Positions 1 through 8,707 of a stretch of DNA of 64,000 bases are shown here, piece by piece. Below the pieces are notes generated by a model that was not told where the DNA came from, searched no databases, and was given only the letters and a program-made list of their open reading frames with translations. Position 1 is the first letter of the stretch, and each line of letters starts with the position of its first letter. Where the stretch lies: the NCBI GenBank assembly GCA_913043285.1, contig CAJWML010000001.1, forward strand, positions 866,405 to 930,404, given 5' to 3'. Origin of the DNA: CAKZNE01 sp002695025. GTDB lineage: Bacteria > Bacteroidota > Bacteroidia > Flavobacteriales > Schleiferiaceae. The position numbers were made by a program, and so were the translations under genes.

Positions 1-1
1 A

Positions 2-385
2 GATTCTGCTTTGCTGGCTGATGAAGATGCCATGACCTTTTACATACGCCACCACCTTTGGGCCAATAACCTGGCAGAGCCGGAAATAATTGGCTGGCGG
101 GATGATCTTCACACTATACAATTTCGCAAAAGGGCCGGGCTGATGTGCTGCGAGGGGACGGTGCTTTGGAATTGCCCGCATGAAGTAAACGCAATTCCCG
201 AGGCCGATGTATGGTTGGTAAACGGTGAAAGCGATTATCCACCGGAAACTGAGAATCTCCCCCAAACATTGGTTTTGAGTAAAACGATGCAAGGCCCAGT
301 GGCCGAAGCCTGGCAAAAGTGGTCCGTAGAAAAAGGGGTAAACATCTCAGCGCTGGACAGCGGGTACTTTCAGCTACAGTTCTAG
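2..385 (+). CDS. ComEC/Rec2-family DNA uptake protein, C-terminal fragment
   Basis: Only the last ~127 codons lie in the window; the frame is open to the left edge, so the true start is upstream. ComEC proteins form the inner-membrane channel for DNA uptake in natural transformation. The tail has the pattern I associate with the Bacteroidota ComEC C-terminus: a beta strand followed by VLSK, then an amphipathic helix with W residues (AEAWQKW) and a short final strand ending in a hydrophobic G-Y-F-x-L-x-F. The membrane competence domain and metallo-beta-lactamase part are not visible, so the call rests on the tail alone. The stop codon overlaps the stop of the convergent receiver gene by three bases. 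Confidence 0.42.
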   Translation, partial: DSALLADEDAMTFYIRHHLWANNLAEPEIIGWRDDLHTIQFRKRAGLMCCEGTVLWNCPHEVNAIPEADVWLVNGESDYPPETENLPQTLVLSKTMQGPVAEAWQKWSVEKGVNISALDSGYFQLQF

Positions 386-801
386 ATTTTATTGCGGGCA
401 AAGTTCTTTACCAGTGCAATCGTATCCATCAACTGGCCGTATTCAACCGGGCGCATCAGCACTTCATCCAATCCATTGTAAATGCCACGACCCTGCAGGT
501 TTACGCTGGACATGCCTATGATGGGGGTGTCCAGGCTTAACTCCGTGCGTAGCTGTTGGGTAAAACGTAGTGCATTGGTATTGTTCAGGCGAGTATCCAA
601 CAGTATAAGATCGAATTTTTCATTGCGTAACTTATTCAGGGCTTCATCCTTATCCGGTTCAACGGTAAGCAAGGCTCCCTGGTCCTTCAGCATGAAGGTC
701 AGCAGCATTTGGTGTACTTCATCATCCTCAATAAGAAGTACTTTCTGGTCTATGAGCAATTTAGTTTTCAAGGCAAACGAATAAGGCACACAAAAAGGCA
801 C
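382..801 (-). CDS. Stand-alone response regulator receiver-domain protein
   Basis: A single CheY-like receiver domain with no output domain. The acidic pocket is seen in LLIEDDE, the phospho-acceptor Asp in LILLDTRL, and the Ser/Thr position in IIGMSS. The position usually held by the conserved Lys before Pro is Arg (LMRPVEYG), a conservative but uncommon change. The longest frame starts at GTG (801); the domain only needs the part after residue ~15, so TTG at 771 or 759 could be the real start. No kinase is adjacent, so its partner is unknown. It may act as a phosphate shuttle or by protein contact. Confidence 0.75.
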   Translation of the reverse strand: MPFCVPYSFALKTKLLIDQKVLLIEDDEVHQMLLTFMLKDQGALLTVEPDKDEALNKLRNEKFDLILLDTRLNNTNALRFTQQLRTELSLDTPIIGMSSVNLQGRGIYNGLDEVLMRPVEYGQLMDTIALVKNFARNKI

Positions 802-916
802 TTTTAATTCACCTTTCGGTTATGCGAATGTTAATAAATGGTTTAAAGACTAAGTGTGAGAGGATGTAGGGTTCCGTTTAACCGCAACGGTTTACTTAAA
901 CGGACTGCAATAATAA

Positions 917-1690
917 TTATTTTTCCAGATATGCCCTTAATTTCTGACTGAATTGGCTGGTCTCAATCTTGTTCTGAAAAACCTCACCGATGGCAAAGGA
1001 GATGTCGCCCGTTTCTTCGGAAATAACAATGGCCAGGGCATCGGTCTTTTCGGCCACACCAATGCCCGCCCGGTGGCGCAGGCCAAACCTGCGGGGGATG
1101 GTGGTTTTTTCCGTTACGGGCAATATACAGCCGGCTGCTACAATACGATCACCACTGATGATAACCGCTCCATCGTGCAGGGGCGCGTTCTTAAAGAAGA
1201 TGGATTCCAGCATACGCGATGAAAGGCGGCCATTGATCACGGTACCGGTTTCGCTGTAAAAACCCAATTGACTTTGTCTTTCTATTACAATGAGTGCACC
1301 GGTTTTACTACGGGCCATATTTATACAGGCCACTTCTATCTCTTCCAGGTCCAGCTCCTGCTCATCGCTACGCAGCCATTTCAACTGCTTCAGGAACTTC
1401 CTGCGCCTGGTAAAGTTAGTGGACCCCAATACCAGCAGGAAACGCCTGATCTCTTGCTGGAATACGATAACCAGTGCCAATACTCCTACACCAATAAACT
1501 TGCCCAGGATCTCACTGAGCAATTCCATTTGCAGGGCTTCCACCAGCTTCCAGATGAGGTAAATAGCCGCAACCCCCAGAAAGATGTTGATGGCCACCGT
1601 TCCGCGTATGAGGCGGTACAACTGGTACAGCAGGAAGGCCACAAGAGCAATATCAATGATGTCGAGAACGCTAAAATCTATAAAGGACAT
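917..1690 (-). CDS. cdaA: Diadenylate cyclase CdaA (c-di-AMP synthesis)
   Basis: Makes cyclic di-AMP from two ATP at the membrane. The 257 residues match the CdaA/DacA architecture: three hydrophobic N-terminal segments (about residues 8-28, 33-52, 62-80), a basic linker (RRRKFLKQLKW), then a DisA_N catalytic domain. The diagnostic motifs are present: DGA at 173-175 (LHDGAVII) and RHR at 205-207 (GLRHRAGIG). The start ATG overlaps the folP stop (TGATG, one shared base), so the two genes are translationally coupled. The folP-cdaA pairing fits my knowledge of Bacteroidota gene order; the usual CdaR partner is not adjacent. Confidence 0.95.
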   Translation of the reverse strand: MSFIDFSVLDIIDIALVAFLLYQLYRLIRGTVAINIFLGVAAIYLIWKLVEALQMELLSEILGKFIGVGVLALVIVFQQEIRRFLLVLGSTNFTRRRKFLKQLKWLRSDEQELDLEEIEVACINMARSKTGALIVIERQSQLGFYSETGTVINGRLSSRMLESIFFKNAPLHDGAVIISGDRIVAAGCILPVTEKTTIPRRFGLRHRAGIGVAEKTDALAIVISEETGDISFAIGEVFQNKIETSQFSQKLRAYLEK

Positions 1691-2580
1691 CAGGCTGAAT
1701 TTTGGGTGAATGTAACTAATTTCACTGCTTCCACGGCTTCTTTCACATCGTGTACACGCAATATGGAAGCTCCTTTTTGCAAGGCAATGGTATTTAAAAC
1801 GGAGGTTCCGTTCAGGGCCTCCTGTGACGGTATTCCCAGCACCCGGCTGATCATTCCCTTGCGGCTGACACCCACCAGCAGAGGCCGCTCGAAGATCTTA
1901 AAATCGCTCAGGTGATGCATTAAAGTGTAGTTGTGTACGTCTGTTTTACCGAAGCCAAAACCCGGGTCCAGGATGATATCATTGATACCCAGTTCCAGCA
2001 AAGCCTGCATTTTTTCTGAAAAATAATAGGCTACTTCACGAAAAACATCCTTATAACGGGGATCCTGCTGCATGGTTTGTGGAGTGCCCTGTATGTGCAT
2101 TAAAATATAGGGAACCCGGAGGTCTGCAGCTGCAGAAAACATCCGGTCATCAATGGTGCCGCCTGAAACATCATTAATGATATGAGCGCCTGCATCTACA
2201 GCCATGCGTGCCACCTCGCTCCAATAGGTGTCAACCGAAACCGGGGTATCCGGGAACTCCCTGCTCAATATCCGGAGGGCGGGTTTCAAACGCTCCATCT
2301 CGGTTTTAGGCTCGGAGAGTTCCGCTCCAGGGCGGGTAGAGGCTGCCCCCACGTCAATGATATCCGCGCCTTCTTCCAGCATTTGTACAATCCTCTCGCG
2401 GATATTTTCTTCCTGCAGGGCACGGCTCTTTGCGTAAAAAGAATCGTGGGTGGTATTCAGAATACCCATCACCCAAGGGTGGTCGATCACCCGAAGGGCA
2501 CCACCGATCTTCAGGCTGTGCTTCCGCCTAAAAATGGTATCTTTCGCAGCCCCTTTTTGAGGGAGATTTGGAGTATCCAT
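1690..2580 (-). CDS. folP: Dihydropteroate synthase
   Basis: Condenses p-aminobenzoate with 7,8-dihydropterin pyrophosphate in folate synthesis. Family landmarks are present: MGILNTTHDSFY (residues ~38-49), IDVGAASTRPGAE (~75-87), SVDTYW (~115-120) and GVSRKGM near residue 250. In the first motif the usual Pro before Asp (TPDS) is His here, a small oddity in an otherwise canonical protein. The ATG at 2580 is divergent from the DUF1599 gene with a 34-base gap, so both promoters must sit in or overlap that short spacer. The 3' end overlaps cdaA by one base. Confidence 0.95.
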   Translation of the reverse strand: MDTPNLPQKGAAKDTIFRRKHSLKIGGALRVIDHPWVMGILNTTHDSFYAKSRALQEENIRERIVQMLEEGADIIDVGAASTRPGAELSEPKTEMERLKPALRILSREFPDTPVSVDTYWSEVARMAVDAGAHIINDVSGGTIDDRMFSAAADLRVPYILMHIQGTPQTMQQDPRYKDVFREVAYYFSEKMQALLELGINDIILDPGFGFGKTDVHNYTLMHHLSDFKIFERPLLVGVSRKGMISRVLGIPSQEALNGTSVLNTIALQKGASILRVHDVKEAVEAVKLVTFTQNSA

Positions 2581-2614
2581 ATCGCTTAATGTGCAATTGC
2601 AGCTAAAATATTAA

Positions 2615-3181
2615 ATGAGCCATACTTCGCAGCAATACGATGAGGTAATTAACCGCTGCCTCGGTCTTTTTGAAAAGAAAATGAAAGATTACGGTGCCGC
2701 CTGGCGCATACTACGCCTGCCTTCGCTCACCGACCAGATATTTATCAAGGCACAACGCATCCGCAGCATTGAAGAAAAAGGCACACAACTTGTTGCGGAC
2801 GATCTGCAGGGTGAGTTTATCGGGATCCTGAATTATTCCATTATTGCACTGATCAACCTGGAGCTGGGTTTGGTGGAGCAGCCGGACCTTGATACCGCAG
2901 AAGCTGTGGGTCATTTCAGGCGTTATGCCGATGAGGCCAAAACACTGATGGAGCGTAAGAACCATGATTACGGTGAAGCCTGGCGCGATATGCGCATCAG
3001 TAGTTTTACCGACCTTATCCTGCAGAAGATACTGCGCATTAAGCAAATTGAAGACAATAAAGGTGCTACCCTGGTTTCGGAAGGTATTGACGCCAATTAT
3101 TTTGACATGGTGAACTATTCGGTCTTTGCCCTGATCAAGATGAACGAAGCTGCGGTTTCACAGGAAAGATCAAACGCGTAA
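2615..3181 (+). CDS. DUF1599 (nucleotide modification associated domain 1) protein
   Basis: A 188-residue soluble protein built from two similar halves. The first half carries KDYGAAW, SLTDQIF and RIRSIE (about residues 23-53); the second repeats this as HDYGEAW, SFTDLIL and RIKQIE (about 115-145). Each half ends in an E-x-x-x-x-x-N-Y-S helix (IGILNYSIIALI, FDMVNYSVFALI). This internal duplication and the KDYG..W signature are typical of DUF1599 in Bacteroidota. The domain is linked to nucleotide or DNA modification in phages, but the chromosomal role is unknown. It is divergent from folP and is followed after 38 bases by the DoxX-like gene. Confidence 0.85.
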   Translation: MSHTSQQYDEVINRCLGLFEKKMKDYGAAWRILRLPSLTDQIFIKAQRIRSIEEKGTQLVADDLQGEFIGILNYSIIALINLELGLVEQPDLDTAEAVGHFRRYADEAKTLMERKNHDYGEAWRDMRISSFTDLILQKILRIKQIEDNKGATLVSEGIDANYFDMVNYSVFALIKMNEAAVSQERSNA

Positions 3182-3219
3182 ATTCGGGTTGATGTATCCG
3201 CCAACTAAAAATTGAACCT

Positions 3220-4365
3220 ATGAACTTCATTACCCAGGTTTGCCGCATTCTGGTGGGAGGCCTTTTCATTTTTTCGGGACTTATCAAACTCAATGACCCC
3301 ATGGGGTTCAGCTTTAAGCTGGACGAGTATTTTGGCCCGGATGTCCTCAACCTGCCTTTTCTACAACCCATCGCACTCGGCCTGGCCGTGTTTATCGTGA
3401 TCCTGGAAGTGTTATTGGGAGTGGCCTTGTTATTGGGTCATTGGAAAAAGCTCACCGCCTGGCTGCTGTTGCTCATGATCCTCTTCTTTACCTTTCTTAC
3501 TTTTTATTCCGCCTACTTCAATAAGGTTACGGACTGTGGTTGCTTTGGTGACGCTATTCCGCTTACACCCTGGGAGTCTTTTGGCAAGGATGTGATCCTT
3601 ACCGTCCTTATCGTCATCATTTTTACCAACCTCAAGTATATACGGCCGGTGCTTTCTGCGGGAGGCCGTTCTGCGGTGATGGTGCTGGCACTCATCGGCT
3701 GCAGCTTTATGGGGTATTATGTGTTGAATCATTTACCGATCAAGGATTTTAGGGCCTATGCTGAAGGTAAGAGTATTGTAGAGGGTATGAAATCTGCGGA
3801 AGAGCTGGGCCTTGAGCCTACTAAATACGGCACCGTGTATTACATGAAGAACAAGGAAAATGGTGATGAGAAAAAAATAACCTCTGAACAGTATATGGCG
3901 GAGGAATGGTGGAAGAAAAAAGAATGGGAAATACAGAGTGATAAAACAGAATCCGTAGTGCTAAAACACGGTTACGAGCCCCCGGTGCACGATTTTGTGA
4001 TCCTTTATAATGATGAAGACGCTACCCAGGAAGTACTGGAAGCCCCGGTGGTGTTCCTGGTTATTGCTTATGATATGAGCAAAACCGATAGAGAAGCCTA
4101 CGCACGCGTTAATGAATTTGCAGAAGCGGTACAAAGTGCAGATTATCCCATCATCGGCCTAAGCGCTTCACTGGATTCAGAAGTGGAAAAGATGCGGCAT
4201 GAGCTACAGACACCTTTTCCTTTTGCTACGATGGATCTTACCACGCTTAAGACCATCATCCGTTCTAACCCCGGATTGGTGATGCTGAAGGAGGGAACGG
4301 TAGCTGGTAAGTGGCATTACAATGATATTCCTGATTTTGAGAAGGATATAAAACCCATGCTTTAA
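3220..4365 (+). CDS. BT_3928-type DoxX/MauE-like membrane protein with thioredoxin-like C-terminus
   Basis: The N-terminal ~165 residues hold four or five hydrophobic helices with the DoxX/MauE pattern (LVGGLFIFSGLIKLNDP near the start) and a conserved CGCFG (DCGCFGDAIPLTPW) loop. The C-terminal ~200 residues are soluble and end in a thioredoxin-fold-like segment without a CxxC (VVFLVIAYDMSKTD ... NPGLVMLKEG). This two-part arrangement matches a protein conserved in Bacteroidota next to folP/DUF1599/tpiA. A redox role at the inner membrane is likely from the DoxX/MauE relationship but not shown. The permease gene starts three bases after its stop. Confidence 0.85.
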   Translation: MNFITQVCRILVGGLFIFSGLIKLNDPMGFSFKLDEYFGPDVLNLPFLQPIALGLAVFIVILEVLLGVALLLGHWKKLTAWLLLLMILFFTFLTFYSAYFNKVTDCGCFGDAIPLTPWESFGKDVILTVLIVIIFTNLKYIRPVLSAGGRSAVMVLALIGCSFMGYYVLNHLPIKDFRAYAEGKSIVEGMKSAEELGLEPTKYGTVYYMKNKENGDEKKITSEQYMAEEWWKKKEWEIQSDKTESVVLKHGYEPPVHDFVILYNDEDATQEVLEAPVVFLVIAYDMSKTDREAYARVNEFAEAVQSADYPIIGLSASLDSEVEKMRHELQTPFPFATMDLTTLKTIIRSNPGLVMLKEGTVAGKWHYNDIPDFEKDIKPML

Positions 4366-4368
4366 CGC

Positions 4369-5442
4369 TTGCTGCGTTACCTTTTAAATAAGATCGGGTA
4401 CAGCATCCTGGTGATGTTTGGGGTGGTAACCGCTGTCTTTTTCCTGTTTACGGTACTGCCGGGCGACCCGGCCCGCATGATGCTGGACCAACGGGAGGAT
4501 TCCGAACAGCTGGCCGCTATCAAACATAAGTACGGTTTTGATCAGCCAGTCAGTAAACAGTACCTCTATTACCTCAATGATCTGAGCCCGCTTTCGCTGC
4601 ATTTAGTCAGTGAAGAAAGTTATACGCACCAAAGCCTTGAGTATGTACCCCATATTAACTTGTTGACCTTGGGTGAGACGCGGCTGGTTCTCAAATGGCC
4701 GTATTTACGGCAGTCGTTCCGTAGCCAGGGAAAAACCGTGAGTTCCATTATTGGAGAAACCCTGCCCAATACCATTGTGTTGGCAGTAGCCAGTATTGTC
4801 ATCGCGATGCTCATCGGGGTTTTTCTGGGAGTTATTGCCGCCCTGCTGAAAGATACTTTTACCGATCGTGCCATAACCGTGATCGGCACGCTAGGTATGT
4901 CGGTACCTTCTTTTTTCTCAGCTATTCTTATGGCCTGGATCTTCGGTTATCTCCTGGCGGAGTATACCGGTCTGAATATGACCGGCAGCCTGTACGAGGT
5001 AGATGATATGGGGGAAGGCATCCATTTAAAGCTCCGCAACCTGATACTGCCCGCTATTACCCTGGGTATTCGTCCTTTGGGAGTGATCATCCAATTAACA
5101 CGGGGCAGTTTGCTGGAAGAGATGGGGCAGGATTACATCCGTACCGCCCGTGCCAAGGGCTTGAAGGAAAGTACCATCGTTCGTAAACACGCGCTCAAAA
5201 ATGCGCTGAACCCGGTGATTACAGCAGCATCCGGGTGGTTTGCCTCTATGTTGGCCGGGGCCGTTTTTGTAGAATACATTTTTGGCTGGAACGGTTTGGG
5301 TAAACAGATCGTAGAGGCCCTGAATCAACTGGACCTTCCCGTGGTGATGGGTGCCGTGCTGGTGATCGGTTTCACTTTCGTGATCATCAACATCCTGGTG
5401 GATATCCTCTACGCCTGGCTCGATCCAAGGGTGCGGGTGTAA
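4369..5442 (+). CDS. ABC transporter permease, OppB/DppB type
   Basis: Inner-membrane permease of the peptide/nickel ABC importer family. The first helix (RYLLNKIGYSILVMFGVVTAVFF) and the following LPGDPAR are hallmarks of OppB/DppB N-termini. The EAA loop, which contacts the ATPase, is seen as YIRTARAKGLKESTIVRKHA (residues ~250-269), followed by LKNALNPVI. The start is TTG at 4369, three bases after the previous stop; no in-frame ATG precedes the first helix. There is no OppC partner, binding protein or ATPase beside it, so the other subunits must be encoded elsewhere. Confidence 0.9.
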   Translation: MLRYLLNKIGYSILVMFGVVTAVFFLFTVLPGDPARMMLDQREDSEQLAAIKHKYGFDQPVSKQYLYYLNDLSPLSLHLVSEESYTHQSLEYVPHINLLTLGETRLVLKWPYLRQSFRSQGKTVSSIIGETLPNTIVLAVASIVIAMLIGVFLGVIAALLKDTFTDRAITVIGTLGMSVPSFFSAILMAWIFGYLLAEYTGLNMTGSLYEVDDMGEGIHLKLRNLILPAITLGIRPLGVIIQLTRGSLLEEMGQDYIRTARAKGLKESTIVRKHALKNALNPVITAASGWFASMLAGAVFVEYIFGWNGLGKQIVEALNQLDLPVVMGAVLVIGFTFVIINILVDILYAWLDPRVRV

Positions 5443-5456
5443 AAAACCGTGCAAAA

Positions 5457-5503
5457 TTTGGTGTTTTGAGAAACGTCATTATATTTGCGAGTGATTACTC
5501 ACT
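5457..5503 (+). promoter_or_regulatory. Bacteroidota promoter with overlapping TetR operator
   Basis: A -33 box TTTG (5457-5460), exactly 19 bases, then a -7 box TATATTTG (5480-5487) fit the Bacteroidota TTTG/TAnnTTTG consensus. The predicted transcript start, about 5-8 bases on, falls inside AGTGATTACTCACT (5490-5503), a perfect 5-bp inverted repeat (AGTGA/TCACT) with a 4-base centre. A related palindrome lies before the next gene (6062-6075). The position is ideal for repression by the TetR protein encoded just downstream. Confidence 0.72.
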
Positions 5504-5510
5504 TTTGAAA

Positions 5511-6032
5511 ATGACTGAAAAACAGGAAAAGATCTTGGAGGCCGCGTTAAAGCTCTTTGCTGAAAAGGGCTATGCCGCGGTGTCTACCAATAAAGTGGCC
5601 AGGGCGGCAGGCGTTTCAGAAGGGTTGATCTTCCGGCACTTTACCAATAAGGAGGGTTTGCTGGAGGCTATCAAGCAGCAGGGAATGGAAAAGGCGCAAT
5701 CCCTTTTGGGCAGTATGGTGATGCGTGAAGACCCTAAGGATGTATTACGTGGAATTCTGGCCTTTCCTTTTAATATTGATAAAGAGGAATACCATTATTG
5801 GCGACTGATGTATGCTTTAAAATGGCAAGCAGAAAAGTATGATCACAGTATGTCTCACCCTATGCGCAAGATAGCTGCTGATGCATTTAAGGCATTAGGA
5901 TATGCTGATCCCGATGCAGAGGCAGAATTGATACTGATTATTATAGATGGTTTGGCAACCGCAGAGCTGCTGCGCAGGCCGCAAAACATGGAAGCGGTGC
6001 GCCATACCTTGTTCAGCAAATATGAGTTGTAG
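5511..6032 (+). CDS. TetR/AcrR-family transcriptional regulator
   Basis: A 173-residue repressor-type protein. The N-terminal helix-turn-helix is clear (ILEAALKLFAEKGYAAVS, then VARAAGVSEGLIFRHFTNKE). The C-terminal ligand and dimer domain is variable, as usual. I chose ATG 5511 because the typical TetR N-terminus begins there (MTEKQEKILEAALKLF); the frame extends to a TTG at 5466, but that lies upstream of the predicted transcription start. The gene heads a row TetR-SDR-epimerase-MBL on the same strand. Palindromes over its own promoter and before the SDR gene suggest that it represses itself and the three enzymes. The ligand is unknown. Confidence 0.92.
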   Translation: MTEKQEKILEAALKLFAEKGYAAVSTNKVARAAGVSEGLIFRHFTNKEGLLEAIKQQGMEKAQSLLGSMVMREDPKDVLRGILAFPFNIDKEEYHYWRLMYALKWQAEKYDHSMSHPMRKIAADAFKALGYADPDAEAELILIIIDGLATAELLRRPQNMEAVRHTLFSKYEL

Positions 6033-6061
6033 ACTAAAAAAATTTGCACGGAGAAAAAGTA

Positions 6062-6075
6062 AGTGATTAATTACT
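6062..6075 (+). promoter_or_regulatory. Second TetR-type palindrome before the SDR gene
   Basis: AGTGATTAATTACT is a 14-base near-perfect palindrome (one mismatched pair) located 15 bases before the SDR start codon. It shares AGTGATTA and TTACTCA with the operator at 5490-5503. An AAAATTTG sequence at 6039-6046 could be a weak -7 element. I infer a second binding site for the TetR protein, controlling the SDR-epimerase-MBL genes. Confidence 0.6.
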
Positions 6076-6090
6076 CAAAATAATAATACT

Positions 6091-6870
6091 ATGAAAAATG
6101 TGGCCTTAATAACCGGAGCGTCCAGCGGAATAGGAAAGGAACTGGCGCGCATCCATGCCTCCAAAGGTGGTGACCTCATCATTGTGGCCCGTAGCAGGGG
6201 AAAGTTGGAAGAGTTGAAGCAGGAGCTGGAAAGCCAATACTCCACCCAGGTGATGGTGATTGAAAAGGATCTGGCACAGGCCGGGGCAGGAAGGGAAGTA
6301 TACGATGAAGTAAAAGAAGCCGGAGAACAGGTGGATTTCCTGATCAACAATGCCGGTTTTGGCGGAGTAGGTAAATTCCATGAAAGGGAGTGGCAGAAGG
6401 ACCTGGATATGATCAACCTGAATATTGTGGCCTTGACCGAATTGACCCGTTGCTTTCTCCCGGATATGGTGAAGCGCAATCGTGGAAAGATCCTCAATGT
6501 GTCTTCCACGGCCAGTTTGCTGCCCGGCCCTTTACAGGCGGTGTACTACGCCACAAAGGCTTATGTAACGTCCTTTAGTAATGCCATAGCAGAAGAACTA
6601 CACGATACTAATATCACCGTTACCGCTCTTATGCCCGGGGCTACGGAGACCAGTTTCGGCTCGGTTTCGGGAATGGATAAAACGGAAATGTTCAAGGATA
6701 CCGCCAATCCGGAAACGGTGGCAAAGGATGGCTATCAGGCTATGCTGGATGGTAAACTGGATGTGATCTCAGGGGTTCCCTTCGTGCCAAGGATGATGTT
6801 GAAAATGCTTCCCTTTACGCCTAAGAAAATGATGCTTTCGCAGGTGCGGAAAATGCAGGAAATAAAGTAA
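6091..6870 (+). CDS. Short-chain dehydrogenase/reductase (classical SDR)
   Basis: An NAD(P)-dependent oxidoreductase of 259 residues. The Rossmann glycine motif is LITGASSGIGKELA near the N-terminus, followed by a basic pair region (VARSRGKL) that suggests NADP preference. The structural NNAGFGG motif, the catalytic Ser region (NVSSTASLLPGP) and YYATKAY (Tyr-x3-Lys) are all present. The substrate cannot be told. The gene follows the TetR gene after a palindrome and is five bases before the epimerase-like gene, so co-transcription is very likely. Confidence 0.93.
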   Translation: MKNVALITGASSGIGKELARIHASKGGDLIIVARSRGKLEELKQELESQYSTQVMVIEKDLAQAGAGREVYDEVKEAGEQVDFLINNAGFGGVGKFHEREWQKDLDMINLNIVALTELTRCFLPDMVKRNRGKILNVSSTASLLPGPLQAVYYATKAYVTSFSNAIAEELHDTNITVTALMPGATETSFGSVSGMDKTEMFKDTANPETVAKDGYQAMLDGKLDVISGVPFVPRMMLKMLPFTPKKMMLSQVRKMQEIK

Positions 6871-6875
6871 CGATC

Positions 6876-7553
6876 ATGGGTCTGAAAGTTATCGTAACCG
6901 GTGCTACCGGGATGGTAGGTAAGGGGGTTCTGCTGGAATGCCTGGATCATGCAGAAGTACGTGAAGTTTTATCCATTGGTCGCAGGCCCTTAGGGATACA
7001 ACATCCCAAATTAAAGGAGCTTATTCATAAGGACTTCTCGGAATTTGACTCCGTGGCCGGACAACTGGAAGGCTACGATGCCTGCTACGCCTGCATGGGG
7101 GTAAGTTCCGTGGGCATGAAGGAGGAAGAATATACCCAAAAGACGTACCGTTACACCATAGCCCTGGCCACTACCCTGCACCGCCTGAACCCTCAAATGA
7201 CCTTTACCTACGTCTCCGGGCAAGGAACCGATTCTACCGAAAAAGGGCGGCAAACGTGGGCCCGGGTTAAGGGAAAGACCGAAAATGACTTATTGAAGCT
7301 GGGTTTCCGTCAGGCGTTCATGTATCGCCCTGGCTTTATTGTGCCCAAACGGGGAGTAGAACCCAGCAGTAAATTCTACCGCTTTATGATCAAAAACCTG
7401 GGCTGGTTGCTAAGGCTAATCCAGAAGATGAATCCAGGTTCAGTAGTGAGCACCGAGCAGATTGGACAGAGCATGATCCGCGTAAGTCTTAATGGTTACA
7501 ATAAGAAAATCATTAACCCTGCCGATATCCATAAACTGACCGCTGCCGGTTAA
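6876..7553 (+). CDS. NAD(P)-binding epimerase/reductase-like protein (atypical SDR)
   Basis: A 225-residue Rossmann protein. VTGATGMVGKGVLLEC near the start is the TGxxGxxG nucleotide-binding motif of extended or atypical SDRs. Further on are SIGRRPL and YVSGQGTDST, and MYRPGFIVP, as in HTATIP2/YwnB-like proteins. The usual Tyr-x3-Lys pair is not obvious, since the catalytic-Tyr region reads QTWARVKGKTENDLL. This fits the NAD(P)H-binding subfamily rather than classical enzymes. It lies five bases after the SDR gene and 19 bases before the MBL gene, inside the TetR-controlled cluster. Confidence 0.85.
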   Translation: MGLKVIVTGATGMVGKGVLLECLDHAEVREVLSIGRRPLGIQHPKLKELIHKDFSEFDSVAGQLEGYDACYACMGVSSVGMKEEEYTQKTYRYTIALATTLHRLNPQMTFTYVSGQGTDSTEKGRQTWARVKGKTENDLLKLGFRQAFMYRPGFIVPKRGVEPSSKFYRFMIKNLGWLLRLIQKMNPGSVVSTEQIGQSMIRVSLNGYNKKIINPADIHKLTAAG

Positions 7554-7572
7554 AATATGTTTACCCATAACT

Positions 7573-8700
7573 ATGAAAAAATTCCTGAAAGTGACAGCTA
7601 TAATTATTGCTTCCCTGTTAATAGTGTTAACGGTGGGCGGTTGGGCCTATATGAATTTTAACCCTCAGTTCGGGGGTAGTATTACTAAAGAACTGGAGCA
7701 ACAATATGCACGTTCCCCGCAGTGGGATGGTGAGAAATTTGTGAACCAGAGCGAAACCACTATGGATGTGAATCTCAAGACCATGCCCGGCCTCATTAAA
7801 AAACAATTTACCGGCCGAGAAAATCGTGGACCCAAAGAGGAATTGCCGATGCAAGGCTTTCACCGCGCTTCCTGGGAAACCGATACGGCCGATTTCCAGT
7901 TCATCTGGTTTGGGCATTCCGTGGGTTTGATGAAGCTGAACGGCAAAAACCTTCTTATTGACCCTATGTTCGGGGATGATACTTCTCCCGTAGGGCCTTT
8001 CCGCTCCAAGCGCTATACCGATAGTACGATTTATATTATTGACCAACTTCCGTCAATCGATGCAGTGTTCATTACTCATGACCATTATGATCACCTGGAC
8101 TATTCCAGCTTTCAAAAGCTGAAGGGAAAAGTAGGTCATTACTACGTGCCGGTTGGCGTAAAACGTCACCTACTACGTTGGGGCATTGCTAATGACCTGG
8201 TGAGCGAGCTGGACTGGTGGGATGCTGTAGCGTTGGAAGGCATTGAGGCAACCTTTGTCCCTTCCCGTCATTTTTCCGGTCGCGGGATGTTTGACCGCGC
8301 CAAAAGTTTGTGGGGAGGCTGGGTGTTTGCCAGTGATCGGCATCGTGTATACTGGAGCGGTGATGGCGGTTACGATACCCATTTTAAAGAGATCGGTGAA
8401 AAGCTGGGGCCATTTGATTGGGCTTTCCTGGAATGTGGGCAGTACAATAAGCTGTGGCATCACATCCACATGTATCCCGAGGAGTCCGTACAGGCCGCTC
8501 GCGATGTGAAAGCTAAAGTGAGCATTCCTATCCATTGGGGAGCCTTTACCCTGGCCCTCCACGACTGGAAGGATCCCGTAGAACGCTTTTCACAGGAAGC
8601 CGCTACAAAGGGAGTGCCCATTGCTATGCCCGAACTGGGTGAAGTGATCCGCTTTGAAACTACCGATAGCACGGACTTCTGGTGGGAGCGGTACGAGTAG
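7573..8700 (+). CDS. MBL-fold metallo-hydrolase, NAPE-PLD/UlaG-like, membrane anchored
   Basis: The 375 residues start with a hydrophobic anchor (FLKVTAIIIASLLIVLTVGGW), so the protein is exported and probably stays at the inner membrane facing the periplasm. The metallo-beta-lactamase core begins with WFGHSVGLMKLNGKNLLIDP, has the metal motif THDHYDHLDY (HxHxDH, residues ~168-177), and continues with SRHFSGRG, WSGDGGYD and IHWGAF. This order matches the N-acylphosphatidylethanolamine phospholipase D/UlaG-like branch, so a phospholipid or lipid phosphodiester substrate is possible but inferred. It is the last gene of the TetR cluster. Confidence 0.88.
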   Translation: MKKFLKVTAIIIASLLIVLTVGGWAYMNFNPQFGGSITKELEQQYARSPQWDGEKFVNQSETTMDVNLKTMPGLIKKQFTGRENRGPKEELPMQGFHRASWETDTADFQFIWFGHSVGLMKLNGKNLLIDPMFGDDTSPVGPFRSKRYTDSTIYIIDQLPSIDAVFITHDHYDHLDYSSFQKLKGKVGHYYVPVGVKRHLLRWGIANDLVSELDWWDAVALEGIEATFVPSRHFSGRGMFDRAKSLWGGWVFASDRHRVYWSGDGGYDTHFKEIGEKLGPFDWAFLECGQYNKLWHHIHMYPEESVQAARDVKAKVSIPIHWGAFTLALHDWKDPVERFSQEAATKGVPIAMPELGEVIRFETTDSTDFWWERYE

Positions 8701-8707
8701 TTGTAAG

